From NCBI GenBank assembly GCA_900753325.1, contig CAADYO010000001.1:68238-132237 (forward strand): DNA of 64,000 nt, written 5' to 3'. Every line of letters starts with the position of its first letter. Within the stretch, counting starts at the first letter, position 1. Made by a program: the position numbers and the translations under genes. This DNA comes from Bacilli bacterium (GTDB taxonomy: Bacteria > Bacillota_I > Bacilli_A > RF39 > UBA660). The notes under the pieces are model-generated. The model had not been told where the DNA came from and ran no database searches. It was given only the letters and a program-made list of their open reading frames with translations. Shown here one piece after another: positions 42,026-50,431 of this stretch.

Positions 42026-42519
42026 ATGTTAGCTTTGCTGTCTTTTTCTCTGCCAATACTAGTGATTCTTCCAGATATTTCCTGGCTATTATTAGTTGAA
42101 GTTTTGACAGTGTATGAAAATTTTTCTCCAACTTTTTTTCCATAAATACTTTTGCCAAACGGACTGTTTGAACTAATAAAATCAGATGAATTTAGGCCAA
42201 CTAAATCTTCTACTAGAGTGAATTCATCTGGCTCATCATCAAAAAATGATGCTTTAAAGTAAGTGCCAATACCAATAGAGTCTGTGCTTGGAGTATCAAC
42301 TATTTCAGCTTTTTCAATTATTTTTTTTAAATCATCTAGTTGTTTTCTTTCACTCTGTAAACCAAACTCAGTGATGGTATCTCCCACTCTGTAACCTAAT
42401 TGGTCTTGAATAGATTCAGAGTTTCTTTCTGTAATATAAGATTCATAAGTTTGCAACGATTTATTTAATTCAACAATTTTTTCTTCAATTTTAGTTAATT
42501 GTTCTGGAATTAGTTTCAT
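42019..42519 (-). CDS. GreA/GreB-family-like factor (second, divergent copy)
   Basis: About 166 residues from ATG 42519, which has AAAGGAGG seven bases upstream (frame open to 42549, but that start would precede the Shine-Dalgarno). An N-terminal coiled coil (LTKIEEKIVELNKSLQTYES, RKQLDDLKKIIEKAEIVD) is followed by a Gre C-terminal-like domain with SNSPFGKSIYGKKVGEKF, equal to the SPLGxALLGxxxGD core. The tip is RVGDTITEFGLQSERKQ: Asp is kept, but the second acidic residue is shifted, so RNA cleavage stimulation is uncertain. It may be a Gre-like competitor in the secondary channel (as Gfh1 or Rnk-like proteins). It ends the ruvAB-queA operon. Confidence 0.75.
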   Translation of the reverse strand: MKLIPEQLTKIEEKIVELNKSLQTYESYITERNSESIQDQLGYRVGDTITEFGLQSERKQLDDLKKIIEKAEIVDTPSTDSIGIGTYFKASFFDDEPDEFTLVEDLVGLNSSDFISSNSPFGKSIYGKKVGEKFSYTVKTSTNNSQEISGRITSIGREKDSKANIK

Positions 42520-42581
42520 TTTCATTCCTCCTTTAAGGACAAGTGCCACATATTATAACACATTTGAAAAGGGAGTTCAAG

Positions 42582-43607
42582 TTATTTAATAAACATAGCA
42601 TCTCCAAAGGAGAAAAAACGATATTTCTCATTAACAGCATGAGTGTAAGCCTTTAAGATTGCCTCACGTCCGGCTAAAGCTGAGACTAGCATTATTAAGG
42701 TTGACTTTGGTAGATGGAAATTAGTAATTAAAGCATCAATTCCTTTAAATTCATAACCAGGATAGATAAATATGTCAGTCCATCCAGAACACTCTTTAAA
42801 TTCACCATATTTTGTCATTATAGTTTCTAATGTTCTAGTACTAGTAGTGCCAACGGCTATAATACTTTTTTTAGATTTCTTGGTTTTATTTAATAAATCG
42901 GCGACATCTTTAGACATATGATAATACTCACTATGCATTTTATGCTCTTCTATTTTTTCTACATTAACTGGTCTAAATGTACCTAGTCCAACATGAAGAG
43001 TAATGTAGGCAATATTTATACCTTTGGCAGAAATTTTATCTAACAATTCTTTAGTAAAATGAAGTCCGGCTGTTGGAGCAGCGGCACTACCTACTTCTTT
43101 AGCGTAAACTGTTTGATAACGTGATTGATCCTTTAATTTTTCATGTATGTATGGTGGTAAAGGCATTGTTCCAAGTTCTTCTAGTACTTCTAAAAAGATG
43201 CCAGAATATGAAAATTCAAAATAACGAATTCCTTCATCTGCTTCTTTTATACATTTGGCTTTTAGTTTTCCATTACCAAATATAACAGTAGTTCCTACTT
43301 TAATACGACGAGCTGGTTTAACAAGACATTCCCAAGTATCTTTTTCAGTATTTTTTAATAATAGTACTTCAATCACGGCTTTTGTATCTTCTTTTTCGCC
43401 AATTAAGCGTGCAGGAAGAACCTTTGTATCATTTAAAACCAAAGTGTCTCCTTCTTCTAAATAGTCAATAATATCATAAAAATGTTTATCTTCATACTCT
43501 TTTGTTTTTTTATCTAATACTAATAGTCTAGATGAATCTCTCTTTTCAAGAGGTGTTTGAGCAATTAATTCTTCTGGTAAATAATAGTCAAATTCTTCTA
43601 GTTTCAT
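42582..43607 (-). CDS. queA: S-adenosylmethionine:tRNA ribosyltransferase-isomerase (QueA)
   Basis: QueA transfers and rearranges the ribose of SAM onto preQ1-tRNA to form epoxyqueuosine. The 341 residues show all family signatures: FDYYLPEELIAQTPLEKRDS at the start, VLNDTKVLPARL, GSAAAPTAGLHFTKELL, LHVGLGTFRPV, VGTTSTRTLE and the C-terminal NFHLPKSTLIMLVSAL. AAGGAGTG precedes ATG 43607; it lies 14 bases past ruvB. The ruvA-ruvB-queA-tgt order is widespread in Firmicutes. Confidence 0.97.
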   Translation of the reverse strand: MKLEEFDYYLPEELIAQTPLEKRDSSRLLVLDKKTKEYEDKHFYDIIDYLEEGDTLVLNDTKVLPARLIGEKEDTKAVIEVLLLKNTEKDTWECLVKPARRIKVGTTVIFGNGKLKAKCIKEADEGIRYFEFSYSGIFLEVLEELGTMPLPPYIHEKLKDQSRYQTVYAKEVGSAAAPTAGLHFTKELLDKISAKGINIAYITLHVGLGTFRPVNVEKIEEHKMHSEYYHMSKDVADLLNKTKKSKKSIIAVGTTSTRTLETIMTKYGEFKECSGWTDIFIYPGYEFKGIDALITNFHLPKSTLIMLVSALAGREAILKAYTHAVNEKYRFFSFGDAMFIK

Positions 43608-43621
43608 TTTATCACTCCTTG

Positions 43622-44623
43622 TTAATTATTTTTTGAAATGCCTAATACTTCATAGGCTTTATCTGTTACCATACGACCGCGTGCGGTTCTTTTTAATAGA
43701 CCTGTTTGTAGTAAGTATGGTTCATATACATCTTCTATTGTTGTTACTTCTTCACCAATAGAACTACTTAGTGCTTCAATTCCTACTGGCCCACCATTAA
43801 ATTTATTAATTATTGCGAGTAGAAGTTCATGATCTGTTCGATCAAGACCTAATTTATCAATCTGTAAACGTTCTAGCGCTTCATTTGTAATGGCTAAATC
43901 TATTTTACCTGTTCCTTTTACTAAAGCAAAATCTCTTACTCTTTTAAATAACCGGTTAGCAATTCTTGGTGTTCCTCTACTTCTTTTTGCAAGTTCATAG
44001 GCGGCATCATCATCTATTTCCATACTTAAAACCCGTGATGTTCTTTTAACGATGGCACATAATTCATCTGTTGTATAGAATTGTAATTTAGAAATTATTC
44101 CAAAACGGTCTCGTAATGGTGATGATAAGTCTCCTGCTCTAGTTGTCGCTCCTACAAGGGTAAATGGTGGCAAATCTATTTTTATGTTTCTAGAGTTACC
44201 TTCACTACCAACTATTATATCTAGTGAGAAATCCTCCATTGCAGGATATAAGACTTCTTCAATATATCTTGGCATACGATGAATTTCATCTATAAATAAG
44301 ACGTCTCCTGGCTCAAGAGATGAAAGAATGGCGGCTAAATCACCAGTTTTTTCAATACTTGGTCCAGAAGCAGTTTTAATTTTGGTACCCAACTCATGAG
44401 CAATTATAAAAGCAAGAGTTGTTTTTCCAAGCCCAGGAGGTCCATATAATAATACATGATCTAGGGCTTCATTACGCATTTTAGCAGCTTCTACAAAAAC
44501 TTTGATATTTTCCTTTACTTCTGTTTGACCAATATATTCATCAATTGTTTCAGGTCTAATTGTATTATCTATAATTTGGTCATCTACAAGTGAATATTTT
44601 TTTATAACACTTTCGTTTTTCAT
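43622..44623 (-). CDS. ruvB: Holliday junction branch-migration helicase RuvB
   Basis: AAA+ motor of the RuvABC system. The 333 residues include RPETIDEYIGQTEVKENI at the N terminus, Walker A GPPGLGKT (61-68), Walker B DEIH (112-115), sensor 1 VGATTRAGDLSSPLRDRFGI with the arginine finger, and the winged helix with GGPVGIEALSSSIGEE. AAGGAG precedes ATG 44623, 14 bases after ruvA. All expected residues are present. Confidence 0.98.
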   Translation of the reverse strand: MKNESVIKKYSLVDDQIIDNTIRPETIDEYIGQTEVKENIKVFVEAAKMRNEALDHVLLYGPPGLGKTTLAFIIAHELGTKIKTASGPSIEKTGDLAAILSSLEPGDVLFIDEIHRMPRYIEEVLYPAMEDFSLDIIVGSEGNSRNIKIDLPPFTLVGATTRAGDLSSPLRDRFGIISKLQFYTTDELCAIVKRTSRVLSMEIDDDAAYELAKRSRGTPRIANRLFKRVRDFALVKGTGKIDLAITNEALERLQIDKLGLDRTDHELLLAIINKFNGGPVGIEALSSSIGEEVTTIEDVYEPYLLQTGLLKRTARGRMVTDKAYEVLGISKNN

Positions 44624-44637
44624 AATTTCTCCTTAAC

Positions 44638-45201
44638 TTAACGTAATAATAATTTTAGGGCTTCCTTTACTTGCTCTTCTATTGTTAGATCTTTGTTTAC
44701 TTTAGGAAGAATGGCTTTTATTTCTTTATCTTTGTAACCTAAACCAAGCAATACTTCTTTTAACTCTTCAGATGTATTTAATTCATCATCTGAAATGCCA
44801 ACACCAATAAACTCTAATTTTCCTTTTAAATCTAGAATTATTTGACGAGCTAGTTTTTCTCCTATTTTAGGGAATTTTTTTAAATATAAAATATTTTCTC
44901 TTTCGATGGCATCCATAATTCCTTCAACATTTCCAACAGCCAGAATTGGTAGAGCCATTTTGCATCCTAGACCTTTGACACTAATTAGTTTTAAGAATAG
45001 TTCTTTTTCAGCTATGTTTTTAAAACCAAATAAACTATTTTCATCTTCTTTTACTTGTTGGTATACATAAACTTTATACTCTCTATTTTCTTCAAATGAA
45101 TAAGGATTAGATACATAAATAAGATATCCAATACCATTATTTTCTAAAACAATAGCATTATTTTTAATGGCTGCTACTGTTCCAATTATATAATCATACA
45201 T
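44638..45201 (-). CDS. ruvA: Holliday junction DNA helicase accessory subunit RuvA
   Basis: RuvA binds four-way junctions and loads RuvB. The 187-residue protein has the OB-fold start MYDYIIGTVAAIKNNAIVLE with GIGYLIYVS, two helix-hairpin-helix units (LISVKGLGCKMALPIL and LKKFPKIGEKLARQIILDLKG), and the RuvB-binding C-terminal domain ELKEVLLGLGYKDKEIKAIL. GTGGAG precedes ATG 45201; it is the first gene of the ruvAB-queA operon, 73 bases after yebC's terminator. Confidence 0.97.
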   Translation of the reverse strand: MYDYIIGTVAAIKNNAIVLENNGIGYLIYVSNPYSFEENREYKVYVYQQVKEDENSLFGFKNIAEKELFLKLISVKGLGCKMALPILAVGNVEGIMDAIERENILYLKKFPKIGEKLARQIILDLKGKLEFIGVGISDDELNTSEELKEVLLGLGYKDKEIKAILPKVNKDLTIEEQVKEALKLLLR

Positions 45202-45247
45202 AAAATCAACTCCACACTTATTATATACTAATTTTAGAAAAGAAAAA

Positions 45248-45263
45248 AGAGCCTTTGAGCTCT
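45248..45263 (-). terminator. Terminator of yebC
   Basis: AGAGC, 6-base loop, GCTCT, then TTTTTTCTTTTC on the minus strand, 12 bases beyond the stop. Confidence 0.78.
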
Positions 45264-45274
45264 AACTTTCAGAC

Positions 45275-45997
45275 TTAATCTTCTTTTAAATTGTAATATA
45301 CATCTTGAACGTCATCTAAATCTTCTAAGGTGTCAACTAGTCTCATAACTTTTTCTTTTCCTTCAGCATCTAGCTCTACTTCCATATTTGGAATATATGT
45401 TAATTCACATTCTAAAAATTCTTTTACTCCAGCTTGTTCTAAAGCTTCTTTTACAGGAACAAAATTAGTAGTATCAGTACTAATGATATATGTATTTTCA
45501 ATATGTTCAAAGTCAAGAGCTCCAGCATCAAGTGAAGTCATCATCATAGTGTCTTCATCGTAATCGGCTGGTATAACAATTGATCCTCGTCTTTCAAACA
45601 TATAACTTACTGAACCATCCGTTCCAAGATTTCCTCCAGCTTTAGTAAAGGCACTACGTACTTGTGATGCTGTTCTATTTCTATTATCGGTTAAGCAATC
45701 AACCATAAAAGCTACACCGCCATGACCATAACCTTCATAGCGAACACTTTCATAATTAGCTCCATCTGTTCCACCGGCTGCTTTTTCAATAGCTTTTTGT
45801 ATATTTTCTTTTGGCATATTTTGAGCTTTAGCTTTATCAACGGCTAACCTCAATGATGAATTTTGACTAGGATCCGGGCTACCTGATTTAGCAGCTACCA
45901 TAATCTCTTTCGCTAATTTTTGAAAAGTTTTACCTCTAGCGGCATCTAATAGTCCTTTTTTACGATGAATTGTTGCCCATTTTGAATGTCCACTCAT
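45275..45997 (-). CDS. yebC: YebC/PmpR-family protein (TACO1-like)
   Basis: A 240-residue YebC-family protein: MSGHSKWATIHRKKGLLDAA, GKTFQKLAKEIMVAAKSG, the conserved AKAQNMPKENIQKAIEKA, YEGYGHGGVAFMVDCLTDNRNRT and MFERRGSI. Long annotated as transcription regulators, YebC proteins have more recently been linked to relief of ribosome stalling at proline stretches, as TACO1 in mitochondria. The protein is acidic at its C terminus (EDLDDVQDVYYN). GAGGAGG precedes ATG 45997. Monocistronic, with an AT-rich divergent promoter region shared with the 46106 gene. Confidence 0.95.
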   Translation of the reverse strand: MSGHSKWATIHRKKGLLDAARGKTFQKLAKEIMVAAKSGSPDPSQNSSLRLAVDKAKAQNMPKENIQKAIEKAAGGTDGANYESVRYEGYGHGGVAFMVDCLTDNRNRTASQVRSAFTKAGGNLGTDGSVSYMFERRGSIVIPADYDEDTMMMTSLDAGALDFEHIENTYIISTDTTNFVPVKEALEQAGVKEFLECELTYIPNMEVELDAEGKEKVMRLVDTLEDLDDVQDVYYNLKED

Positions 45998-46105
45998 TTT
46001 TATACCTCCTCATTTCTTTTATATAATATCATAATTTTTATAATAGATAAAGCTTTTATGAATTATTTTTATATGTTATAATTTGATTGTTAGTTGGTGA
46101 AGTTT

Positions 46106-46432
46106 ATGTATATTAAAATTAATAATGTTAAATATGAAATTGTAGAATTTAGTTCAGGATGGGAAAAATTCAAAAGTTTGAAATTTGTATTAGAACCTCT
46201 TGATAAGATAATTAAAATGAAGAAAAAGAGTTTGTCTACATATTTTTTCTGTCAACGAGTTGATGTTATTATGACCGATGCTGACAATAAAATTCTTTAT
46301 ATATATAATTCTTTTAGATCAGAAAAATTTATTTTTTGGAAGAGAAAAGTCAGTTATACTTATTTGTTGCCAAATGGAGTAGCAAGTAATTTTAAAGTTA
46401 ATGATAAATTTGAAGTAAAGAAAAGAAAGTGA
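46106..46432 (+). CDS. Small unknown protein, weakly DUF192-like
   Basis: A 108-residue plus-strand gene from ATG 46106 (GGTGA upstream; the frame opens at a TTG, 46094, but that lies before the Shine-Dalgarno). There is no signal or transmembrane helix. CQRVDVIMTDADNKILYIY followed by LLPNGVASNFKVNDKFEVK is compatible with a diverged DUF192 fold (the 'LDIxFLDxDGxIV' and 'ExxAGxAxxxxxxxGDxV' strands), but the similarity is faint and I give it as a possibility only. A TGTTATAAT extended -10 lies about 25 bases upstream. The stop overlaps a bidirectional terminator shared with the Hpt-REC gene. Confidence 0.6.
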   Translation: MYIKINNVKYEIVEFSSGWEKFKSLKFVLEPLDKIIKMKKKSLSTYFFCQRVDVIMTDADNKILYIYNSFRSEKFIFWKRKVSYTYLLPNGVASNFKVNDKFEVKKRK

Positions 46433-46450
46433 TTTAATTTCACTTTCTTT
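46422..46450. terminator. Bidirectional terminator between the 46106 gene and the Hpt-REC gene
   Basis: AAAGAAAGTGA, 7-base loop, TCACTTTCTTT, followed by T on the plus strand and preceded by an A-rich run that serves the minus strand. 11-base perfect stem. Confidence 0.9.
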
Positions 46451-46452
46451 TT

Positions 46453-47331
46453 TTATTGCATTTCTTTGAAACATAATGTTTTTTCAATTACATTTCTAAC
46501 ATCAGTTTCTGTAAATGGTTTACCTAACATATCAATAATTGGATATTTAAAAGCTTTTTCAATTGTTTCCTTTGTTGAGTCTCCAGAAATAATTGATACA
46601 GGCATTTCTGCAAATAATTGTTGCTCGTTCATATAATTTAAAACGGCAAATCCATCTACTTTTGGCATGTTTAAGTCGAGTAATATAGCCACTATTTGTT
46701 GATTAGAGGTATTAGCTTTAATAATGTTTAAAGCTTCTTCTCCGTCTCTTGCAAAACCTACATTATATTTTTCACTAAAGATTCTTTTTACAAAGTTGCG
46801 AATTATTGTTGAATCATCAGCTACTAGTATGGTCTTTTTTGTGTATACTTCTGCTGGTGGAAGATTTGATTGGACTGGAGCTGGTGTTGGAGCTGGTTGT
46901 GGAGCTGCTGGAGTTGGTGTTGAAGCTTCTGGTGTAGGCACAGGTGTTGTTCCTTCTCCTTCTGCATTTGACTCTGGCGAAATGTATTTTTTGACAATAT
47001 TAATAGTTCTTTCAACCTCATCTATCAAAGATTGATAGTTTTCGTATACATAAAAAACGTCGCCTTCTTTACTTTTCATTTCGTGATTATAAGCAAGTTC
47101 TGCGAGCTTTGTAAAGCCAAAATATTTAGCATCACTTTTTAATGAATGAACATAAATTGCATAGTTTGGCATATCTTTTTCATCTTTATACTTTTGCAAT
47201 TTAGCTAATTTTTCTTTAGCGCTTACTAAAAACTCCCCAACAGTTTCATTGTATGTATCAATATCTCCAAATAATTCCAGACTCTTATTTACGTCTACTC
47301 CGTTTGATATTAAATAATTTACATCGTACAT
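46453..47331 (-). CDS. Hpt-REC phosphorelay protein
   Basis: A 292-residue cytoplasmic protein joining two phosphorelay domains. Residues 1-115 form a histidine-phosphotransfer bundle with the phospho-His site YVHSLKSDAKYFG (His62). A Pro/Thr/Ala linker follows (about 120-160). A C-terminal receiver has VADDS (acidic pocket), phospho-Asp219 in LLDLNMPKVDG, SIISGDS and the Lys in LGKPFTE. There is no output domain, so it probably relays phosphate between a hybrid kinase (such as that at 27969-29933) and another regulator; that pairing is inference. AAGGTGA precedes ATG 47331; promoter TTGATA-N16-TATAAT at 47370-47397. Confidence 0.88.
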   Translation of the reverse strand: MYDVNYLISNGVDVNKSLELFGDIDTYNETVGEFLVSAKEKLAKLQKYKDEKDMPNYAIYVHSLKSDAKYFGFTKLAELAYNHEMKSKEGDVFYVYENYQSLIDEVERTINIVKKYISPESNAEGEGTTPVPTPEASTPTPAAPQPAPTPAPVQSNLPPAEVYTKKTILVADDSTIIRNFVKRIFSEKYNVGFARDGEEALNIIKANTSNQQIVAILLDLNMPKVDGFAVLNYMNEQQLFAEMPVSIISGDSTKETIEKAFKYPIIDMLGKPFTETDVRNVIEKTLCFKEMQ

Positions 47332-47369
47332 AGTATATTGTCACCTTCACATTCTTAATCTACACTATG

Positions 47370-47397
47370 ATTATACCATATATTTGTCGTTTATCAA
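47370..47397 (-). promoter_or_regulatory. Promoter of the Hpt-REC gene
   Basis: Minus strand TTGATA (47397-47392), 16 bases, TATAAT (47375-47370) with TGG before the -10. Confidence 0.78.
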
Positions 47398-47432
47398 TCG
47401 TTTTTTTCAATATAAGTATAAAATTTACACTA

Positions 47433-47636
47433 GAATAAAAGACAAATTTCAATTTGTCGTTTGGTCGTCACCAATCAAATTCCCTACTTCACAAAAATAG
47501 CGTAACCTCTATTTCCCATAGGCTCGCTGCCGTACTAATCATTTTTATGATTTTTTTTAATTATTTTGATAACATATTAAACATAACATTTATTTGTTTG
47601 CTTTTTTCGACGGTTGTATTTATTATTCTACATTAA
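47433..47636 (-). mobile_element. Second IS200/IS605 relic (right end and tnpB scraps)
   Basis: Bases 47433-47600 match the non-coding right end of the 30 kb relic (hairpin GACAAATTTCAATTTGTC, TCGTCACCAATCAAATT, CCTACTT.ACAAAA, then the last bases of tnpB). After that, 47600-47636 jumps to a piece that matches tnpB around 30533-30556 (TATTTATTATTCTAC). So this copy has lost most of its coding part. In the gene-free stretch 47332-47662 I see only the Hpt-REC promoter, this relic and the terminator at 47647. Confidence 0.75.
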
Positions 47637-47646
47637 AATTAAAAAA

Positions 47647-47666
47647 ATAATTAATTTCTTAATTAT
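47647..47666 (-). terminator. Terminator of the obg-EEP-methyltransferase operon
   Basis: ATAATTAA, 4-base loop (GAAA in the RNA), TTAATTAT, then seven T on the minus strand; overlaps the stop codon of the gene ending at 47663. Confidence 0.85.
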
Positions 47667-48361
47667 TTTCGATGATTATATATTATTGGGTATGGATTAT
47701 CATATTTATCTAGAGTTGCTGTTTTTAGTGTTCCTAAACCTGCTGTTTCTACACTTGCTGCAGCATCATATATTATATTGCATTGCCAATCTGTCCAAAT
47801 CTCATCTAATTCATATTCATCTTTTTCAGATAGCATATCAGACAAAGCTATGACAAAATCTGTTTTAGTCTCACAAGCTCTTTGAATCATATCTGATGTA
47901 GCTTCCTCTGGCATATATCCAATTATTAAATCCGTATTTTCTAAGCTTACACTGCAATCAAAGCGTTGCTTTCGAAGAATTAAATTTGGATATGGTATTC
48001 TTGATGGAATTATTAGTCTTGGGTCATATACTGTAATGGTTCCGGTCTGTTGTCTCATGGCAATATATTTTGCTAAACTGGGTATTCTTCCGCCTCCAAC
48101 TTCCAAAATACGTTTATTAATTCCATGAACTTGTTCAATTAAATTAAGAAATCCTAAATACAAATTATGCTCTGGTTCCATCAAGTCTAGTTCAGCATAT
48201 AACTGACGAACTAACTCTGGTGAAAAGTCTGTTACCATACCAGAAGAATACCAGCTTAAAATTTGTTTTATTTCTTCTTCTGTATAATCATTTTCATGTA
48301 GGACTAAGTATTCAGTTATTTTCTTTTTTAATTCTTCTTCTGTTATATTTTTTTTCAGCAT
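47663..48361 (-). CDS. Methyltransferase-like (Rossmann) protein, unknown substrate
   Basis: A 232-residue protein. Residues about 85-125, NKRILEVGGGRIPSLAKYIA followed by TGTITVYDPRL, fit motif I and the acidic end of strand 2 of SAM-dependent methyltransferases, and TDLIIGYMPEEATSDMIQ fits the region of motif IV. The N-terminal 75 residues are helical and charged. The last segment (AAASVETAGLGTLKTATLD) has no counterpart that I recognise. I therefore call it methyltransferase-like and nothing more. AAAGGAC precedes ATG 48361, 16 bases after the EEP gene; it ends the operon. Confidence 0.6.
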   Translation of the reverse strand: MLKKNITEEELKKKITEYLVLHENDYTEEEIKQILSWYSSGMVTDFSPELVRQLYAELDLMEPEHNLYLGFLNLIEQVHGINKRILEVGGGRIPSLAKYIAMRQQTGTITVYDPRLIIPSRIPYPNLILRKQRFDCSVSLENTDLIIGYMPEEATSDMIQRACETKTDFVIALSDMLSEKDEYELDEIWTDWQCNIIYDAAASVETAGLGTLKTATLDKYDNPYPIIYNHRK

Positions 48362-48377
48362 TATTATGTCCTTTCTC

Positions 48378-49052
48378 TTATTTAAATAATACTTCTACTA
48401 AAACTGGATAATGATCAGAAGTATTAATGTCTTTCACTACTCTTTTATTTAATAATTTAAATTCTTTTGACAAAAATATATGATCTATTGCTCTTTTATA
48501 CTTTGATGGTTTAAATGTTTTCTCGGCTATTGGAACTCTATATATATTTAACTTTTCCATTTTGGCAACAAAATCATTAAAGGCTTTCTTGTTATTTTTT
48601 AAATTAAAATCTCCAGTTAAAATAATGGGATTTTTTTCTTTTTCCACAAGCCTTAAAATAAAGTTTAACTGTCTTATTTTAACACTTTCATACTTATAAT
48701 CTAAATGAGTATTAAAAACTGTTACATTTTTATCAGCAATATTTATAACAGTTTTAGTTATAATTCTATTGAGCAATGCTGGAAAATGCGGAAGACGATA
48801 TGTTTTGGTACTTATAATATTTTTATTTGTTATGATGGGATTTGATTCATTTATATGTGGGATAGCAAGATAACGATAATCTCCAGTCATTTTATATCCT
48901 ACTAAATTTTTTTCTAATTTTTTAGCACATAATGGATATACTTCTTGTAAATTTAAGATATCTATTTTGTTGTCTAAAAGATACTTTTTAATATATGTAT
49001 GTTTGTTAGGACTTTGATCATTTTTAATATTAAAAGTACTTATTGTTAACAT
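48378..49052 (-). CDS. Endonuclease/exonuclease/phosphatase (EEP) family protein
   Basis: A 224-residue protein with the full EEP active-site set: STFNIKN at the start, NLQEV (metal-binding Glu), FNTHLDYK (His), LTGDFNL (Asp and Asn), RAIDHIFL and TSDHYPVLVEV (final Asp-His pair). Members act on DNA, RNA or phosphodiester lipids; there is no signal peptide here, so it is intracellular and the substrate is open. CGGAGG precedes ATG 49052. It lies 13 bases after obg and before the methyltransferase-like gene. Confidence 0.9.
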   Translation of the reverse strand: MLTISTFNIKNDQSPNKHTYIKKYLLDNKIDILNLQEVYPLCAKKLEKNLVGYKMTGDYRYLAIPHINESNPIITNKNIISTKTYRLPHFPALLNRIITKTVINIADKNVTVFNTHLDYKYESVKIRQLNFILRLVEKEKNPIILTGDFNLKNNKKAFNDFVAKMEKLNIYRVPIAEKTFKPSKYKRAIDHIFLSKEFKLLNKRVVKDINTSDHYPVLVEVLFK

Positions 49053-49065
49053 ATTTGCCTCCGGT

Positions 49066-50343
49066 TTAATCTTTATAGTCGAAATAGAAATCTAGAATAC
49101 GTACACTATCTCCAGATACTGCGCCTAGACTTTCTAACTTGTCATCTATTCCCATACGACGTAATTTTTTAGCGAAACGATAAATTGCTTCCTCACTATT
49201 AAATTTAGTCATCTTGAAAATTCTTTCTACTTCTTTTCCAGATATTACCCAAGTTCCATCTGGATCTTTTGTAATAGTATATGGTTCTTCTTTCTTAAAT
49301 TTGTATAAAAAATGACTTTCTATTTGGGAATCATCATATAGTGGATTAGTTGGTATGGTATCAAGTTGATCAGCTAAGTAGTCAACAACTTTTTGAAGAC
49401 CGGTGTTTGTAGCGGCACTTATTTTGAAAATTTTAACATCGCCTACTTTTTGTTTGAACTCTTCTAAATTTTCTTTAGCATTTGGTAAATCCATTTTATT
49501 AGCTATAATAACCTGAGGTTTTAATAATAGTTTTGGGTTGAATTCTTCTAATTCTTTATTTATCAATAAATAATCTTCGTATGGATTTCGCATTTCACTG
49601 CCGGACATATCAATAACGTGGGCAATTACCCTCGTTCTTTCAATATGACGTAAGAATTTATCTCCTAACCCTTCCCCGTGAGATGCTCCTTCTATTAATC
49701 CTGGTAAGTCAGCAACAACAAAGCTTCTACCATCTGATGCTTTTACAACTCCTAGGTTTGGTGAAAGTGTTGTAAAGTGGTAAGCAGCTATTTTAGGTTT
49801 AGATTTTGATATTACAGATATAATAGTACTTTTACCGACACTTGGTAGGCCTACTAATCCGACATCAGCAAGGAGCTTTACTTCTACCTTTAGGGTCTTT
49901 TTTTCTCCTTCTTCACCATTTTCTGAATAGTCCGGTGCGGTATTAGTTTGAGTTTTGAAAGCGGTATTTCCTCTACCACCTCTTCCGCCTTTAGCAATTA
50001 CTTCTTCTTGATCTTTTTTAGAAAGGTCAGCAATAATTAAGCCTGTTTCTAAATCGGTAACTACTGTTCCTTGAGGAACCTTAACTATTAATGGTTCGGC
50101 ACCTTTTCCGTTTTGATTCTTGCCACGACCATTTTCACCTTTTTTAGCTTTTAATATTTTTTGATAGCGGAGGTCAAGAAGTGTATGTAGTCCTTGATCA
50201 ACTTTAAAGATTATATCGCCACCATGGCCTCCATTACCACCAAATGGTCCACCCATTTCAATATATTTTTCACGACGAAAAGCAGTACAACCATCGCCAC
50301 CATTGCCAGCTTCCACTTTTATTTCGACTTCATCTACAAACAT
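49066..50343 (-). CDS. obg: GTPase Obg (CgtA)
   Basis: Essential GTPase for 50S ribosome assembly and stress signalling. The 425 residues comprise the Gly-rich Obg fold (MFVDEVEIKVEAGNGGDGCT, AFRREKYIEMGGPFGGNGGH), the G domain (GLPSVGKST, DLPGLIEGASHGEGLG, NKMDLP, SAATNTG) and the C-terminal OCT domain seen in Gram-positive Obg (WVISGKEVERIFKMTKF). AGGGAGG precedes ATG 50343, and a TGTTATACT extended -10 lies about 35 bases upstream, so obg has its own start after the rpmA terminator. Confidence 0.97.
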   Translation of the reverse strand: MFVDEVEIKVEAGNGGDGCTAFRREKYIEMGGPFGGNGGHGGDIIFKVDQGLHTLLDLRYQKILKAKKGENGRGKNQNGKGAEPLIVKVPQGTVVTDLETGLIIADLSKKDQEEVIAKGGRGGRGNTAFKTQTNTAPDYSENGEEGEKKTLKVEVKLLADVGLVGLPSVGKSTIISVISKSKPKIAAYHFTTLSPNLGVVKASDGRSFVVADLPGLIEGASHGEGLGDKFLRHIERTRVIAHVIDMSGSEMRNPYEDYLLINKELEEFNPKLLLKPQVIIANKMDLPNAKENLEEFKQKVGDVKIFKISAATNTGLQKVVDYLADQLDTIPTNPLYDDSQIESHFLYKFKKEEPYTITKDPDGTWVISGKEVERIFKMTKFNSEEAIYRFAKKLRRMGIDDKLESLGAVSGDSVRILDFYFDYKD

Positions 50344-50408
50344 GTTATGTGCCTCCCTTTTTTATTTTAGTATAACAAATTTACACAAAAATAGCTAGGT
50401 CAAAAAAA

Positions 50409-50424
50409 GAGCCTAAAATGGCTC
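50409..50424 (-). terminator. Terminator of the rplU-prp-rpmA operon
   Basis: GAGCC, 6-base loop, GGCTC, then seven T on the minus strand, eight bases past the rpmA stop. Confidence 0.88.
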
Positions 50425-50431
50425 GTCTTTT

